Source of the DNA: Symbiodinium natans
Lineage: Eukaryota > Sar > Dinophyceae > Suessiales > Symbiodiniaceae
Length of the DNA: 64,000 nt
Direction: 5' to 3'
Assembly: GCA_905221605.1 (NCBI GenBank)
Contig: CAJNDS010002291.1
Coordinates: 356,001-420,000, forward strand
How positions within the stretch are numbered: the first letter of the stretch is position 1; each line of letters begins with the position of its first letter. Both the position numbers and the translations under genes were made by a program. The notes under the pieces were generated by a model. It did no database searches. It was not told where the DNA came from and saw only the letters and a list, made by a program, of their open reading frames with translations. Below are positions 31,950-43,416 of this stretch, piece after piece.

Positions 31950-32280
31950 AGACACTTCCCCAGATTCCTGCTCCTCTTCCATGTTACACGAAGGAAAAAC
32001 GGTACTCCACGGTCCCAACATTCAACCGGCAAACGCAAGACAGCTACTGGGAGACTCACTGACTTCATTGAAACCAATGCTTTTCCGCAATTCTGAAAGC
32101 AATGTTGGGCACGCCCAGAAACCAAGTCTGATTGCTGAGATGTCTGCGCGAACCCAGGTCGGAGTTCTAGTTTGTGTCTGTAAAGGACACAGCCTGGAAG
32201 TTGCAAACATGCTCCTTGGTGCCCACAAACAACAGCCCCATGAAAAAGATGGTTTCACGACCTGCGGGAGAGGCAGTTGT
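31950..32280 (+). CDS. Possible exon between two TC-rich tracts
   Basis: Within a 267-codon open frame (31555-32358) whose ends are encoded by TC-rich repeats, the central part is not low-complexity (for example HEGKTVLHGPNIQPANARQL and KGHSLEVANMLLGAHKQ) and is preceded by CGCAG. It is plausibly an exon; the flanking Ser/Leu-rich parts probably are not coding. Function unknown. Confidence 0.33.
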
Positions 32281-34555
32281 TGTCGCGGGTTGCTGGTTTC
32301 TCTGTCGTTGTCTCCTTCCCTCTGTCTTTCTTTCTTTCCTTCTTTCTTCTGTGTGTGATGTCGGTCAGCATCTTTCCAGTTTATGACCAATGTATTTGAA
32401 AGCATTTCGGCTCTGCATCCACCGCATGATGCCATGTTTACGAGTGGTGGAATGCGGGTACAATCCGCTCATGCCCCTGACTAACATACTGTGCAGTACG
32501 GCCCGGCCCAGACATGCACTGCCTAAACCTCAGGTCAAATGTGCCCCGTCGACCCGCGCTCCCAGATTCTTATATCGACTTGTGCACCTGCTTGACTCGA
32601 CTAGCCTTGTTACCGATATGCCATGGATTTTCTCTGACCATTGCTTTGGTTGGGTTCATTGGGTGCGTCCTGTCTATGCAGTCCCCGACCAAAGCCCCAA
32701 GGAGGCGGAGACAGATTCAGGAACAATCGATCGTGCACTGCAGCGGTGTGGGGGAAGGGCCTAGGGTGTGAAACCTGAAGCATCTGAAGCCGACGACGCA
32801 TTGCGAAGCCGCATTAGTGCTCAAAGGGACCAAGGAGGGAGGACATGACCAATGTTTTTTTTTGTGGTCCGCGGTCCCGTGGTCTGCTGGTCCTCCGGCC
32901 TGCTGGTCCCGTGGTCTATGGCGTTGCAGATGCGTTGCAGCGTACCGCAGGGCATCGCGGCGGCGCGCTGGTGATTGGCGTGGCCGCTTGCGGAACGTTG
33001 CGGAACATTTTGTGGAACCATGTTCAGAGGTTTCTGAGGTGATGTGAGGTGGAGAAATTTTAGAAGCCCAAGCTGGTCCATTATTCTGCTTGCAACTGGG
33101 GCACAAACGCGCTATCGAAAGGCATTCCACACTGATTTCCAGACCCAAAGAGTGTTTGCGAGGAACGGAATTCTCAGGGTATGTGCGAGGGCGGCCTTGG
33201 CTCACAGGGATATTATCGAGGCGGGCGAAGTCTCTTGGCAAAGGGTATGTGCGAGGTGTTGAAGTAAAAGGGGCTTCCAGTCAGTCAAGCCAACGATGTT
33301 TGCCAAGTTTTCAAACGAACGGAACTCATGCTTGTACGGAATTCCGGTCGCGCATATGTACCAGGCATTTGTGTATGCGAAATTTCGGTCCCGTTATGTG
33401 GGGAGCCCCATGGTACTTGCGACGTTTTTAATGTGGGGAATTGCGGCACCATGGTATTTCCGAGGCTTGTGTGGATTTCCAGTGCCGTGGTGTTGGCCAG
33501 AATTTAAAATGCTCACCGGAGTTCCAACGCCATGCCATTCGTGAAGTTGTTGTATAGTCGCTTTTGACGGCCTCGACACAGGGCCGTTTGTTTTCTTTGT
33601 CCGCCTCGCTGGGGCCCAGATTGATGTTTCGGGGTGGTTCCCAAAGGGAAGCCAAGAAATGCCCCGCATGCCCATTCACCTCATTCACCACCCCGGAAGC
33701 CTGCTTAAGCTTTGCTTCTTTTCACGCCCCGTGGAGTGGCACGGCGCCGACGTGGACCAATGAACGCAGCCTCGCAGTGCGGAGCCAGGGGTTACTTTGG
33801 TGTCAGAATTCGCGCCAGGAGCCAATTGGCGTCATAATTCGTATTTTTTCGGCTTCACCGTTCGGCTCGGCGTCCGTGGTAAATTCGGTTTCCAGCCGCA
33901 ATGCAGCTTCAGGAGACAATGCGTCGTGTCCTCCCCACTGCGGCTTCAATGCGTCACAAAATGTAGCGGAGCGTCACTTTAAAAACAGCAATACTATGCC
34001 GCTTTTCATTCTAAAGGCCTTCATATCCTAACGCGGCCTATCGGCTTCAGGTCGTTTCAACCCGCAGCCGCCCCCCTTTAAAAGTGTTTAAGTGGGGACT
34101 CAGTTGGGAGCAGCGGACCCATCTCAGAATTCCACGTGAGGCCGGCAACGCTCACGTGGAGACAACGAAGTCGCCCTGCTCACCCATACCGAAACTTGGA
34201 GTAAGCCAGTGTTTCGCGCAGCAGATTCACGTCGACGGCGGAAGCAAGGCTTAGGAGTTTTTTGTCTGGTCCATCTCATGGTTCGCTGTTGCTGTCTCAA
34301 CCCAAGGGAGTTCTACCTCGAAGTTGTTGACAGTCCCAATGGCCGGCACAAAAGGGAGATGTCTGATGCTGTTGCTGAGATGCACGCGAGCTTCTGTGCT
34401 TTTCAAGAGCAGAGCCTTGGCCTGTCATGCTCTGTTGGTTGCCATCGCCGATGCCGTGGTCAGTGGAGATGTTTCTAAGTGTTGATAAGACATGATAAGA
34501 CTGTCCGCAAAAGTGTTGCGCTGCAAGGAATCAGATCTTTGCTCCAGCAGCACCT
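32281..34555. other. Stretch with uncertain frames and degenerate repeats
   Basis: Holds a short GGTCC-type minisatellite at about 32863-32925. 33160-33540 shows loosely repeated words built on GGAATTCCGGT/ATGGTATT. Small frames on both strands include a 174-codon minus frame (32717-33241) and a + segment near 34308-34400 (REFYLEVVDSPNGRHKREM) that could be an upstream exon of the CobW gene. None is assignable. Confidence 0.3.
32863..32925 (+). repeat. GGTCC-type minisatellite (short copy)
   Basis: Four to five imperfect units such as GTGGTCCGCGGTCCC and CTGCTGGTCCTCCGG, preceded by a T-run. The same word family forms much longer arrays at 46.36 and 59.46 kb. Confidence 0.7.
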
Positions 34556-37500
34556 ATGCCACTGCCGGTATTGATTGTAACAGGTTCTTTGGGGAGCGGA
34601 AAAACCACTTTGATGAAGCGGCAACTTTGCTAAACAGGTGTGCATGTGACTGGCGCATGCTACTGGCGTGCTTCAAAGTTTTTTTTGGGTCTTGGGCGTC
34701 CTTCTAGCGATGGCTTTTAAAAGCAGAGAGGCTTATGAATCGACGGGCAAACCTGCGGATTGCGGCCTTGGCACATGACCTGGCTTCCAAGCTCAATATC
34801 GATGCATCTTTCCTGGCTGCCGAGATACAGCCAGGCCGGACATGCTTGTCTTCGTATGCCTTCTAATCTTGACATGTTTGATAGGCTTGGGCAAGGGTGA
34901 GTACCTGTTCCAATCGGCATGGCGAGATGGCGAGGTGGCTGGCCTGTCTGGTTGCGTGGCTTGGCTGTCCCAGGAGGTTTGGAGATCTCGCAAAAAAAAC
35001 AAATTTCCTGCTGCTGACACGAGGCATGCTGTCCTGGCTTCGATGAAGCCCTGAGCATGGCTGTGAAGACTGCTTTGAACGAAGGCTGGCAACATCCATT
35101 GGGGAAAAGCCTGTTTGGCTGCAGCTTCTCAGGAGCAGACCGCGGACTTCTCGACTATCTTCTTCTGGAGACAAGTGGAGCGGCTGACCCTCGCCAGATT
35201 GTGTCATCCTTGGAGGTGCTGACCCTGTGCACTTGCACCTAGAGCACCCATTGCATGAGTCTAAGATTCTATCTCATTCTGTCCCAAACTCAACTATCGA
35301 TCTTCAGCAAACGGTCAGAACATATCTGGCAGGTGCGCTTCGGACCTCTGGCACGAGTAAGGTTGGACCGGGTAGTTACTGTCGTAGATGCCGCTGGGCT
35401 GCACGAATGACAGACGAATGACAGCCGCAACGCAATAGCAATGCTGTGGGCTGCGAAAAAAGACCTGAGCAGCGTGTCATTTGGGTTGGACGAACACAGC
35501 TACCTTGGCACCGCCTCTCAGTTCTTGGTGCGCTGAATGCACGCGATTTTTCCGTCTTCCTTGGGTCTTCATGTCGGGGCCGGATCGGAGCCTGCGTTTC
35601 AAGTTATTTACAGTACCTTGCGAACTTACAACGGCTCGGAGAGAAAGAACCTCAAAAAGCTCGTGAAGTGACCTAGACGCAAGCTTGACTTTTGGACAGG
35701 AAGGATGACAAAGCACAGCACAAAGAACAAGAGCGATTTGTTTTGAGAACTGCGCCTCACCATGTGACAAGCAGAAACTTCCTGCAGCGATTGGAAGCAG
35801 TGGGACCTTTGTTCTGCTTCGCCCCCTGTGACGTGATGTATCTCTCAGCATGCTACGAAAATCAGACACTTAAAATCTGTCCGGAGAGTGATTTGTGTGA
35901 AGTTCCAGGAATCTCAGTTGGGCTTGAGAAAAATTTTGGTTCTCTACCCCTCTCAGAGCATTTCCCTTTGCACAAGACTGACAAAGTAATGCCAGAGAAT
36001 GCCTTGACAAGAATGACTTTGCAATGAGTTGACAAGACCACAATGAGGCAGAGCGGGTTCTTGCTGAAGGACAGGCTTGGCTGGACCACAAGACTCAGGC
36101 CTTCGGCCGTGTTTGGCCTGGATGGGTCTCCGAATTTCTATATGGAATAGGCGGAACAGGCATAATGAGCCCGTTTAATCCCTTGCGTCGGTCGGAAGCA
36201 GGCAGCCTGCAATTCACGCCATCGGGACGAACATCAGCTGCAATTGGCTCAGCTCTTGGTGGCCGATGTCGTGCTCTTGAACAAGGAGCAGATTGACACG
36301 CATTCCTGAAACGTCCCTCAAGAGTACCATTTCGAGTCGCCTATAGAGACTACCATAGAGTACCAAAGTACCATTGCCAGGTGGATCTCTGCAGTGAGGA
36401 GCCTAAAGCTCTGGAGCTGTTGCGCCAGCTCTGCCCACATGCGAAGGCCCCCAAGATGTAAAATTGGTACTGCGACGTGCTATGTGCAGTTTGGCATCTG
36501 CTTGCCTAACAGACTCTAAGAGGGATTCTGCCAGTGGCTGCTTGGTTGCTCATATCTTCTTATAAGTCAACTCACGTCTCAACTGTACACGCGAACAAGG
36601 CATAGGACTATAAATGATTACCGAAGCTTCACATAGCTCGGGTGGAGAAGGGAGCCCGTTTGCCCCGAGACACGAGACTTTGTTTGCAACAGCTGGTCAA
36701 GACCTGAAGGTCTTGAGCTGCTCCTTCGGCGATGTGCCAGTGCCAGAGCTTCTGGATGTGGTGCCCGTCCCCGTGTCAGCCAGCGCGACTGTTTCACACG
36801 AGGCAAGGGCAAAGGGGAGAGGGGGGCCGGGTTTGCAGAAGACTCTGTTTTGAGCAGCCCTACTTGTGACAGGACATTCCGGCTTGCTGGCAGGCGTCGC
36901 ATCTAGATCTAGCATTCTGCTAGCAGTTTCACCTGCAACTGCTGAGCAGAATCGCTCTCCGCTCCATGCACAGCAAAGAAAGCCGAGAGGTCTCTACCAG
37001 CCTGGAATCTTCCAGACAGAGTCGACTCCTCGAAGAGCTGCCCGCAGACTTGTCCACAAAGTTTCATCACCGAGTGGTGGATACTCCGACAAGACAATGC
37101 ACATGTGAAGCGTTCGGACATGATAGGACACTGATAGGACTATCCACGCGACTTGCAACTTAGCACGTCAGCTCAAGGAATGGTCAACCCGTGGCAAGGA
37201 AGCCAAGCCAGTGCAGCTTGCCAGGCTCCAAAGCCTGCCTCTCGCCACAAGAGTCCAAGAGTCACAAGACACAGCCCTGTTGGGCTGAAGCTCCGGAAAC
37301 TAAGCGGACCATGCAGGAGTATTCGATACCGCCTACCGAAGTTGCTGTTCCTGTCCTTGTTCCATGCTGCTGTGCTGGAGGCTTTGCGTGCACCTCCACC
37401 GCATCAGGAGATGGCTTCGGCGAGCAAAGGGCATGTTGTGGGTAGCGGAGCCTATGCCGATACCTGTTCACGCCTCTAGTCGTGGGTATGGAGGGTGGGA

Positions 37501-38624
37501 AAGTGTCTGCAATGCGCCCTCTTCCGAGGAAGATGCGCAAGCACAGTGGGAGTGGGAGCTATCTGGACAACTCCGCTTCAGTTGTCGACGTACTCCGGGT
37601 GGTTTCGGCGGCGCTGAGGCTTTTAGCAGCCTTGTGCTTGGCTGGAATTTAGATGACGATGTTTAGATGTGATTTGATTTTTCCAAGCAGTGCTTGCGCT
37701 TAGAGCCCTTTGATGCAGCGGTGCACGTGAAACCTCTGGCAGAAATGCCATCAAAGGTGCTCATCTTTGCAGACGGTGCCTTAGCTTCAGCTGAAAAGAC
37801 AGCAGGTCAGAATCAGGTATGGAAAAAGCTGAGGAGCATCTTGCGTCTCTCCTTCCAGCACTGCTGGCCCTGCCCACCTTGCTGCCCACTTTCGTATTTC
37901 GAACCCCCTCGCTTTTCCCTCATGAAGACTTGCCGAGACTGTCTTGTGTTCTCTTTGTTTCAAGGTGTTCCCGAAGCTGAGCTTCTCAACACGCAGCGCG
38001 TGCTGGCCGAACTTACCTTGCCTGCAGAAGAGATGGTGCCGCCAAAGGACTCCAGTTGGGGAGGAGGAATGCGTGCATGTCTAGTGCCCCTCTTGCCAGC
38101 CGTGAAAACCGCAGGACATTTTGCAGCAACTGGCGGAAGGGAGTGTAGGCTTTGAGATCCTGGGGTGCTCCACCGATCGGGACAGCTGCGTGCGTTTCCG
38201 CCTCACAGGCTGCTCGCAGATCTCAAGCAGCAACGAACTTCATAAACTCGTCCTTCAGGTTGTTGGAGTGAAAGCTGTGAGTTTGCATGCAGCATCGTGA
38301 CCATCGTCTATTGCAAGGCCGTAGATATTTCAACCTCGACTCGGACTTGGATCTTGCAGATCCGCCTTACCGTGTCTGGCCCAAAACGTCCAATTTGAAA
38401 CGATCTCTCTTACACTCTCTCTCTCTCCCTCCCTCCCTCCCTTCCTTTTCATAGATCTATGTCCAGACGCATTCTGAGATGCCCCGCATTTTTCAGGCAT
38501 CGACCTCGACGCGTTGAACCAGGATCTTGCTCAACTGGTGAATGCTGAGAAGGGCCCCATCTTCTTGGCCACAGGCGCGCCCCTGAAGTTCTGGGGCGAT
38601 CGGCATTTCAGATTAGCAGCTTGA
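34556..38624 (+). CDS. CobW/COG0523-family GTPase metallochaperone, multi-exon
   Basis: The gene is reconstructed from small exons in phase. Exon 1 starts MPLPVLIVTGSLGSGKTTLM (Walker A) and ends 34620 (GC donor). Exon 2 from 34731 reads LRIAALAHDLASKLNIDASF. Exon 3 ends 34955 at GLSGC (GT donor). Exon 4 (35024-35215) continues with ACC, completing the metal-binding GCxCC motif, then DYLLLETSGAADP. Exon 5 from 35333 has LDRVVTVVDAAGL. 36238-36285 reads QLLVADVVLLNK and 36381-36446 VDLCSEEPKAL, joining as the NKxD guanine motif across a GA-AG intron. 36710-36802 begins VLSCSFGDVPVPELLD after a GC donor. Near the end are 38115-38265 (VRFRLTG) and 38496-38624 (GIDLDALNQDLAQL, then LKFWGDRHFRLAA and stop), resembling CobW C-terminal domains. 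The family delivers Zn or Co to client proteins using GTP. Exons between 36802 and 38115, and one after 35404, are unresolved. The start could lie upstream. Confidence 0.8.
36286..36380 (+). other. Inferred GA-AG intron in CobW gene
   Basis: Exon ends AACAAG and the intron opens GAGCAG; it closes TTGCCAG before GTGGAT. Removal joins Asn-Lys to Val-Asp-Leu, giving the NKxD motif exactly where CobW GTPases have it. Reading on without splicing gives EQIDTHS and a stop. This is the strongest single example of a GA donor in the window. Confidence 0.75.
38404..38445 (+). repeat. (TC)n/(CCCT)n microsatellite
   Basis: A short run of TCTCTC followed by CCCTCCCT units, in the last inferred intron of the CobW gene. 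Confidence 0.85.
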
Positions 38625-39140
38625 ACTGAGATTGCAGAAAAAGTTACCGCCTGATCACAAACGGAGCCTTTTTGGAGCACTGTTGATAGGTGAGCTTTTG
38701 GGGAGGGGCTTTGAAGGGGGGACGGACCACAGATCCCGGTCTGGAAAATTTGTAACTGCTGCGCACCGACCACCTTGGCCGGATCCGAAAATCCTAGGTC
38801 ACGCTTGCATTCGGAGGGTCCTTACAGGAACCTTTATCGCCCCAAGCCGAGGCGAGTTCTTGCTTACTTGGCACACCGGCGGCTTACCCAACGATAGTTG
38901 TTCACCACCCTCGGATGGGCTTTCTTCAGCACCCACCAGGTGGGCTAAAACCCTTCGGTAATCGGGTGTTAAAGTAACAACGAAAATCCAGCCATCTCAC
39001 GGAAATGTAGCCAGAAAAAACGTCCAGCCGGCCAGTGCTGAAGGCTTCACGTGTCCAAGCGTCTAGGCTCGTTCTCGGGCTCGGGTTTGGGGGGTTGTCG
39101 TCCTTGTCCCACAACCCGAGACCCAGGGATGGCGCGGCAG
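38625..39140. other. No assignable gene
   Basis: After the CobW stop, frames of up to 109 codons (38632-38961 +) show no domain. An imperfect inverted arrangement of ACCCACCAGGTGGG occurs near 38931-38945. Confidence 0.4.
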
Positions 39141-39959
39141 GGAGAGAGAGAGAGAGAGAGAGCCCCTTCATGCCCCCGTAGAAGAAGAAGGAGGAGGAGG
39201 AAGAAGAAGAAGAAGAAGAAGAAGAAGAAGAAGAAGAAGAAGAAGAAGAAGAAGAAGAAGAAGAAGAAGAAGAAGAAGAAGAAGAAGCAGAAGAAGAAGA
39301 AGAAGAAGAAGAAGAAGAAGAAGAAGAAGAAGAAGAAGAAGAAGAAGAAGAAGAAGAAGAAGAAGAAGAAGAAGAAGAAGAAGAAGAAGAAGAAGAAGAA
39401 GAAGAAGAAGAAGAAGAAGAAGAAGCGAGAGAGAGAGAGAGAGCCCTAGGCGCGGTGCTTGCCCCATGCCCGAAAGAAAGACAGCTTAGGGGAGTAGCCA
39501 ACCTGGGGGTCGAAGAAAAGGACTGTCAGCCACAGCAGGGGAACAACCCAACAAGTCTTACCAGTCCCCGCTTAATTGCTTCCAACTTCCCCAGCTGACA
39601 CCTCGATCTTCATGTTTCCACAAAGTCGCAACTGCACAGGCTGAGCACAGGGAGGGACAAACCTACTTGCCGTATTTCCGTGGTTTCTTCTCGGCATTCG
39701 TGGTTGCAACCTCCACTCGGCATAGCGACTCGTCTCACACACAAACAGACGGCTGGAGCACGCCCACCCGGGCGGCCCCCTTGAAGGCTATGTGCAGAGG
39801 AAGGAAGAGAGAGAGAGAGAGAGAGAGAGGCCCCCGGGTCCCTCAAGCCCTGTAGAAGAAGAAGAAGAAGAAGAAGAGAGAGAGAGAGAGAGAGCGAGAG
39901 AGAGCGAGAGCGGCCGGGGCCACCCTCTTGAGGGGGCCTCTTCGCTGGGTAGAAGAAGA

Positions 39960-40013
<54 letters not shown>

Positions 40014-40105
40014 GGAGAATTCGGACAGGGCGCGCCTTGTGCGCCGAGGGTGCGTTCAAGCCCCGAAGAGGAAGAAGAAGAGGGAGGAGAAGAAGAAGAA
40101 GAGAA
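39141..40105 (+). repeat. Polypurine region: (GA)n and (GAA)n tracts with GC-rich spacers
   Basis: The + strand is almost all purine in blocks: (GA)n at 39141-39163, (GAA)n from 39180 to about 39426, (GA)n to 39443, then after about 360 bp of ordinary sequence (GA)n at 39806-39830, (GAA)n/(GA)n at 39853-39911, and again 39951-40018 and 40065-40103. Short G+C-rich spacers with partial self-complementarity (for example CGGCCGGGGCC and GAGGGGGCC) separate the later blocks. The long open frames here (poly-Lys, poly-Ser, poly-Leu, poly-Glu/Arg) are repeat artefacts. Confidence 0.92.
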
Positions 40106-40286
40106 CTCAGGGACAAGTAAATGGACACATGGTTTTCGTGCAGCACCCGCCTCCAGACGGTTCCGGGAGTTTTGCAGGAACCGCGATCTGCAAGATGACA
40201 CCTGGCGTGCGCTCACCCCCCAGGCCCTAAGTGCCCACCCCGAAACGGCATTAAACGACAACCACAAGACCAAGTAAGCAGATTAT

Positions 40287-40814
40287 TTGCTTCGATCACC
40301 CTACACGAAAGCTAGCCACTGTTGCCGCAGTGAGAGCCGAAATCTAACCATTGAGGGAGGCGCCCTGCCCTTTTCGGACGGGAAACTATGGATACTTCGC
40401 CACATGATTCTGTCGCAGTTGTTGTTCCTGGAGACGGCACTTCAAGGCCTCCACCGCATTTTCTTGGGGTGGACACGGCGAGGATTCTCTTCGGGTGGCC
40501 ACCTCCACCTTTTAGGGAAACACGGCGGGATTCTCTGCGAAATTCCTGAAAACGGAGTGATTCTCTTGCGCTCTTCTTGGAGCGGGCGGCCCGGGCGAGG
40601 AGACTGGGCGAGGAGTACAGGAGGCCGAAGAGAATGGCTGACTCAAAATCCGACAGCCCCCACACCGAAAGCCGAGAATGCGGAGTGGCTAGTCAGGGCC
40701 GATTGGCACCAGCATCAACACCAAATCTGCAAGTGGACAGGAGAGGGCGTTTGCCGAGCAGCTCGGTCGCAAGTGCCGAGTCCCTGATGCAACCTCTTTT
40801 GATTCTTTTGATTC
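40287..40814 (+). other. Uncertain 166-codon frame with internal repeats
   Basis: A + frame is open at 40287-40787. The DNA contains repeated words (GATTCTCT with ACGGCG or GCGGG nearby, at about 40480-40570) that suggest degenerate repetition rather than selection on protein. I do not assign a gene. Confidence 0.3.
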
Positions 40815-41324
40815 GTGCGGTGCCAACCGATACGAATCCTTTACACATTGTCTGGCTCGAGGGGTAGCCCAAGTGAGGAGACTGGTCGAAAAGTCCTTGC
40901 CTTACTCTGGCCTTTGGGTTGCTTGGCGCAGCAAGAAGGCCTCGAGCCCAGCTTTTCTACCAACTGCATGTTGTCAAATGTGCTTTTGTTACTGCCAGCT
41001 TCCACCCCAAACGGAGATGAACTCTGGCAATGTTTGCGGGCGAGCTTGAACTGCTACTTAAACGGCGTAAAGTGGCGAGAATACATCAAGATGACCCTGG
41101 AAGGCCTCGAATATGAGCGCTGCGCGGCATGCCCGAGGGCATGCCTGATATGCCTGATGCGCATAGGCCGCATAGGAAACTGCGCGCAATCATTCAGCAA
41201 AAGCGGGATTCTGGCGGCCACGTGTGCCGCCCGCCCGCGCGCTTTCAGGTTTGCTATGCTGCCCGTCCTGCTCAGCAAAGGTTCAACACAAGGGCCAGGG
41301 TTTCCTGGTGTCGTGTCTGTGTGA
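40815..41324 (+). CDS. Possible exon, unknown Cys-containing protein
   Basis: A 169-codon frame; its middle reads as ordinary protein (ASTPNGDELWQCLRASLNCY, KWREYIKMTLEGLEYERC) followed by Cys-rich CAACPRACLICLMRIG. The Cys spacing does not match a zinc finger I know. An antisense frame (41054-41440) overlaps the end. No start is certain. Confidence 0.37.
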   Translation: MRCQPIRILYTLSGSRGSPSEETGRKVLALLWPLGCLAQQEGLEPSFSTNCMLSNVLLLLPASTPNGDELWQCLRASLNCYLNGVKWREYIKMTLEGLEYERCAACPRACLICLMRIGRIGNCAQSFSKSGILAATCAARPRAFRFAMLPVLLSKGSTQGPGFPGVVSV

Positions 41325-41599
41325 GGTCTTGGCATGTGGTTGTTATACTTCTTTGCTGAAAATGAAAACCTCCTGTCCCGTAAACGTCGCTGCGGGCGAG
41401 CTCTGCAAAAAGCGCCAGGATAACCACAGCCTGGACCCATGCCAACCCAGCATTGGCTCGAGGATGCCAGAGTCGCATGAAGTTCCGGAACATTGCCGAG
41501 TCATCTCTTTAGGCGGCCTTGGCAGAACGCAAAACTTGATGTGAAATGAGATGAGTCTGGTGAGGTATGCAGGTCACGAATGAAGGTGCCGAAGAAACG

Positions 41600-42170
41600 C
41601 TGGCCCTGCTCTACACCGCACCAAGCACACCACGACCATCCACGACCACTACACAGCACTCCACACTCCACCACACCACCACAACTCCACCGCACCACCA
41701 CCTACACCGCCTCTATTTCATTCTATTCCATCTTATCTTATTTCGTAACCTGGGGTAGGTTTGGTGGGGCAAGCGGGACGCGCCCCTCTGCGAGTATCGT
41801 GCGTGTCGAAGCGCTCTCGTTGTGCGTTTTGTGCATAGTCATTGGCTTGCGAACGCTCTGCGGGGATCGTTCGCGTCGAAGCGTTCTCGCTGTGCGTTTT
41901 TGTGATTTCCAACGTGGCTTGTGGACGAAGGAAAAATAAAGAAGATAAAGAAGAAAAGGACCTGATACGCGACCCTCGCGACGGCTCTCCTTCCCGTCTA
42001 CACCGCACCAAGACCACAACACCTACACTGCACTTACACCGCAGCACCGACACCACTGCACCTACACCGCAGCACCTGCACCATGGCACCTACTACCACA
42101 CCTACTTCTCAGCACCTACTACACCGCGCCACGACCACTGCACTTCCAACACCACCTGACACGCGTCCCT
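41600..42170 (+). repeat. CACC/ACCAC-rich degenerate repeat with a 70-bp duplication
   Basis: 41600-41715 and 42000-42160 are made of irregular CACCAC, CACTAC and ACACCGC words, almost free of G. Between them a segment beginning CTCTGCGAG at 41786 recurs as CTCTGCGGG at 41856 (70 bp apart, with about 55 bp alike, including GTCGAAGCG and TCTCG.TGTGCGTTTT). Confidence 0.8.
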
Positions 42171-42493
42171 TGTACGTCGCATTGATTGAAGCTTTCGGGA
42201 TAATCGGTGTTTAGTTTATTGATGAAGGGCGTCCCCCGTCCACTGTCCAGGTGCATCGCCACTGCCGCCGCTGCCGCCTTCCCCTTTGCCCGCAGTCCTC
42301 GCTGCTGCTCTACAAGAAGCCCCAGCGCTCCTGCAGCGGCACGCTTGCAGCACTCAGCGGCGTTTGTAATAAGATATTTGCAACTGCAAACGAAGCCAGG
42401 CTCTGCCAACACATTTGCGCAGATGGGAACCAGCACTGATGTGTTGGCAGTAATGCCAACCGCAATTGCCTCACTTGCCCCAAACTTCGACAC
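42119..42493 (-). CDS. Conflicting frames; minus-strand candidate
   Basis: The minus frame of 124 codons has a protein-like first part (SEAIAVGITANTSVLVPICA, AAAGALGLLVEQQRGL), while the opposite + frame (42207-42710) starts with a presequence-like SLLMKGVPRPLSRC. Nothing decides between them. No family recognised. Confidence 0.25.
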   Translation of the reverse strand: MSKFGASEAIAVGITANTSVLVPICANVLAEPGFVCSCKYLITNAAECCKRAAAGALGLLVEQQRGLRAKGKAAAAAVAMHLDSGRGTPFINKLNTDYPESFNQCDVQGTRVRWCWKCSGRGAV

Positions 42494-42710
42494 GACTTAC
42501 TCTTTTGCCGCAGCAGGAAGTCTGGATCGCTCCATCAGCAGCAGGATGAAAGATAAATTAAGTAGCGCATGGCATTTGGATGACTTGTTAAACGCGGATC
42601 TGCAATCCTGGTCCTTTTGGGTGGATTGTACACGTCCCAGCCATAGTATGAAATATCAGGGCTTTCTAGCGATTTGTGCTGAAACATCCGCGCTAACCCT
42701 AACACCTTAA

Positions 42711-43416
42711 AGAGCCTTCTGGTGACTTTGCAGCGAAACCGACACCTATGAACAGAGCCCAACGCCGATCCCTAGGGGTGGCCAGAGTTTGCTTGACCTG
42801 CATCCAAGTTACCAGTCCGCTGACCACAACGGCCTAGCCCCAACCCCACTTTGGAGCGTAAAATGGTTCTTGTAATCCCTGGAGGGATTCTTCGCTCAAG
42901 TCGACATGTACGTGGCACGGGAATTAAGTAGGTCCTGAACGTGTTCAGCCAATCGGCGCTGTTTGTACAGCTCCTTCTCGTCCCTTGCTGTTTTGACAGA
43001 TGCCACCTCGAGCTAAGGTACTTCGGGCACGTAACAACTTGTCATTGTGGCCAGTGAGTCTGAAGAATCAACAGCGGCCGAAGCGTGTGGACAAGAACGA
43101 GCCGAAGATCTGCGCAGGATGATGAGACGCAAGAGTCAGAAGCCATCCACAGCGCCGTGTTGGTGTCGATGTCGGACGGGTGATCAGCTGCACTGTTCGA
43201 GCACTGTCCAGCTGGCAGCTGGCGGAGGTGTGGCAGCAAACTCAGCGATTCCGCCACAGTGGCTTCGAAAAATTGCTGAGCTTGCTGTTGCTGCGTGTGG
43301 CATGTCGCGTGCGTTGACATGACGAAAGTCGGCTTTGTCTTGGCACTGCCAGCATGACAGCCTGTTGGCTCAACATCGCCCCAGATGGTTTCACTCATTC
43401 TAAGAGTTTAGATTTT
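42711..43416. other. No assignable gene
   Basis: Both strands are open over 43042-43398 (118 codons minus; 91 codons plus with an acidic/basic head, ESEESTAAEACGQERAEDLR). No domain is visible. Confidence 0.3.

Noticed and set aside
35707-35740. Asn-Lys-Ser-Asp word as the GTPase guanine motif
   Set aside because: Its context is hydrophilic and out of order; the motif at 36271-36285 joined to 36381 fits the CobW strand and helix much better.
39051-39501. Long open frames encoding poly-Lys, poly-Ser and poly-Leu
   Set aside because: They are direct translations of the (GAA)n and (GA)n tract in different frames and show no non-repeat domain.
39610-40277. 160-178-codon frames on both strands
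   Set aside because: They are mostly GA-repeat translation (Leu-Ser or Glu-Arg runs) joined to short unique sequence.
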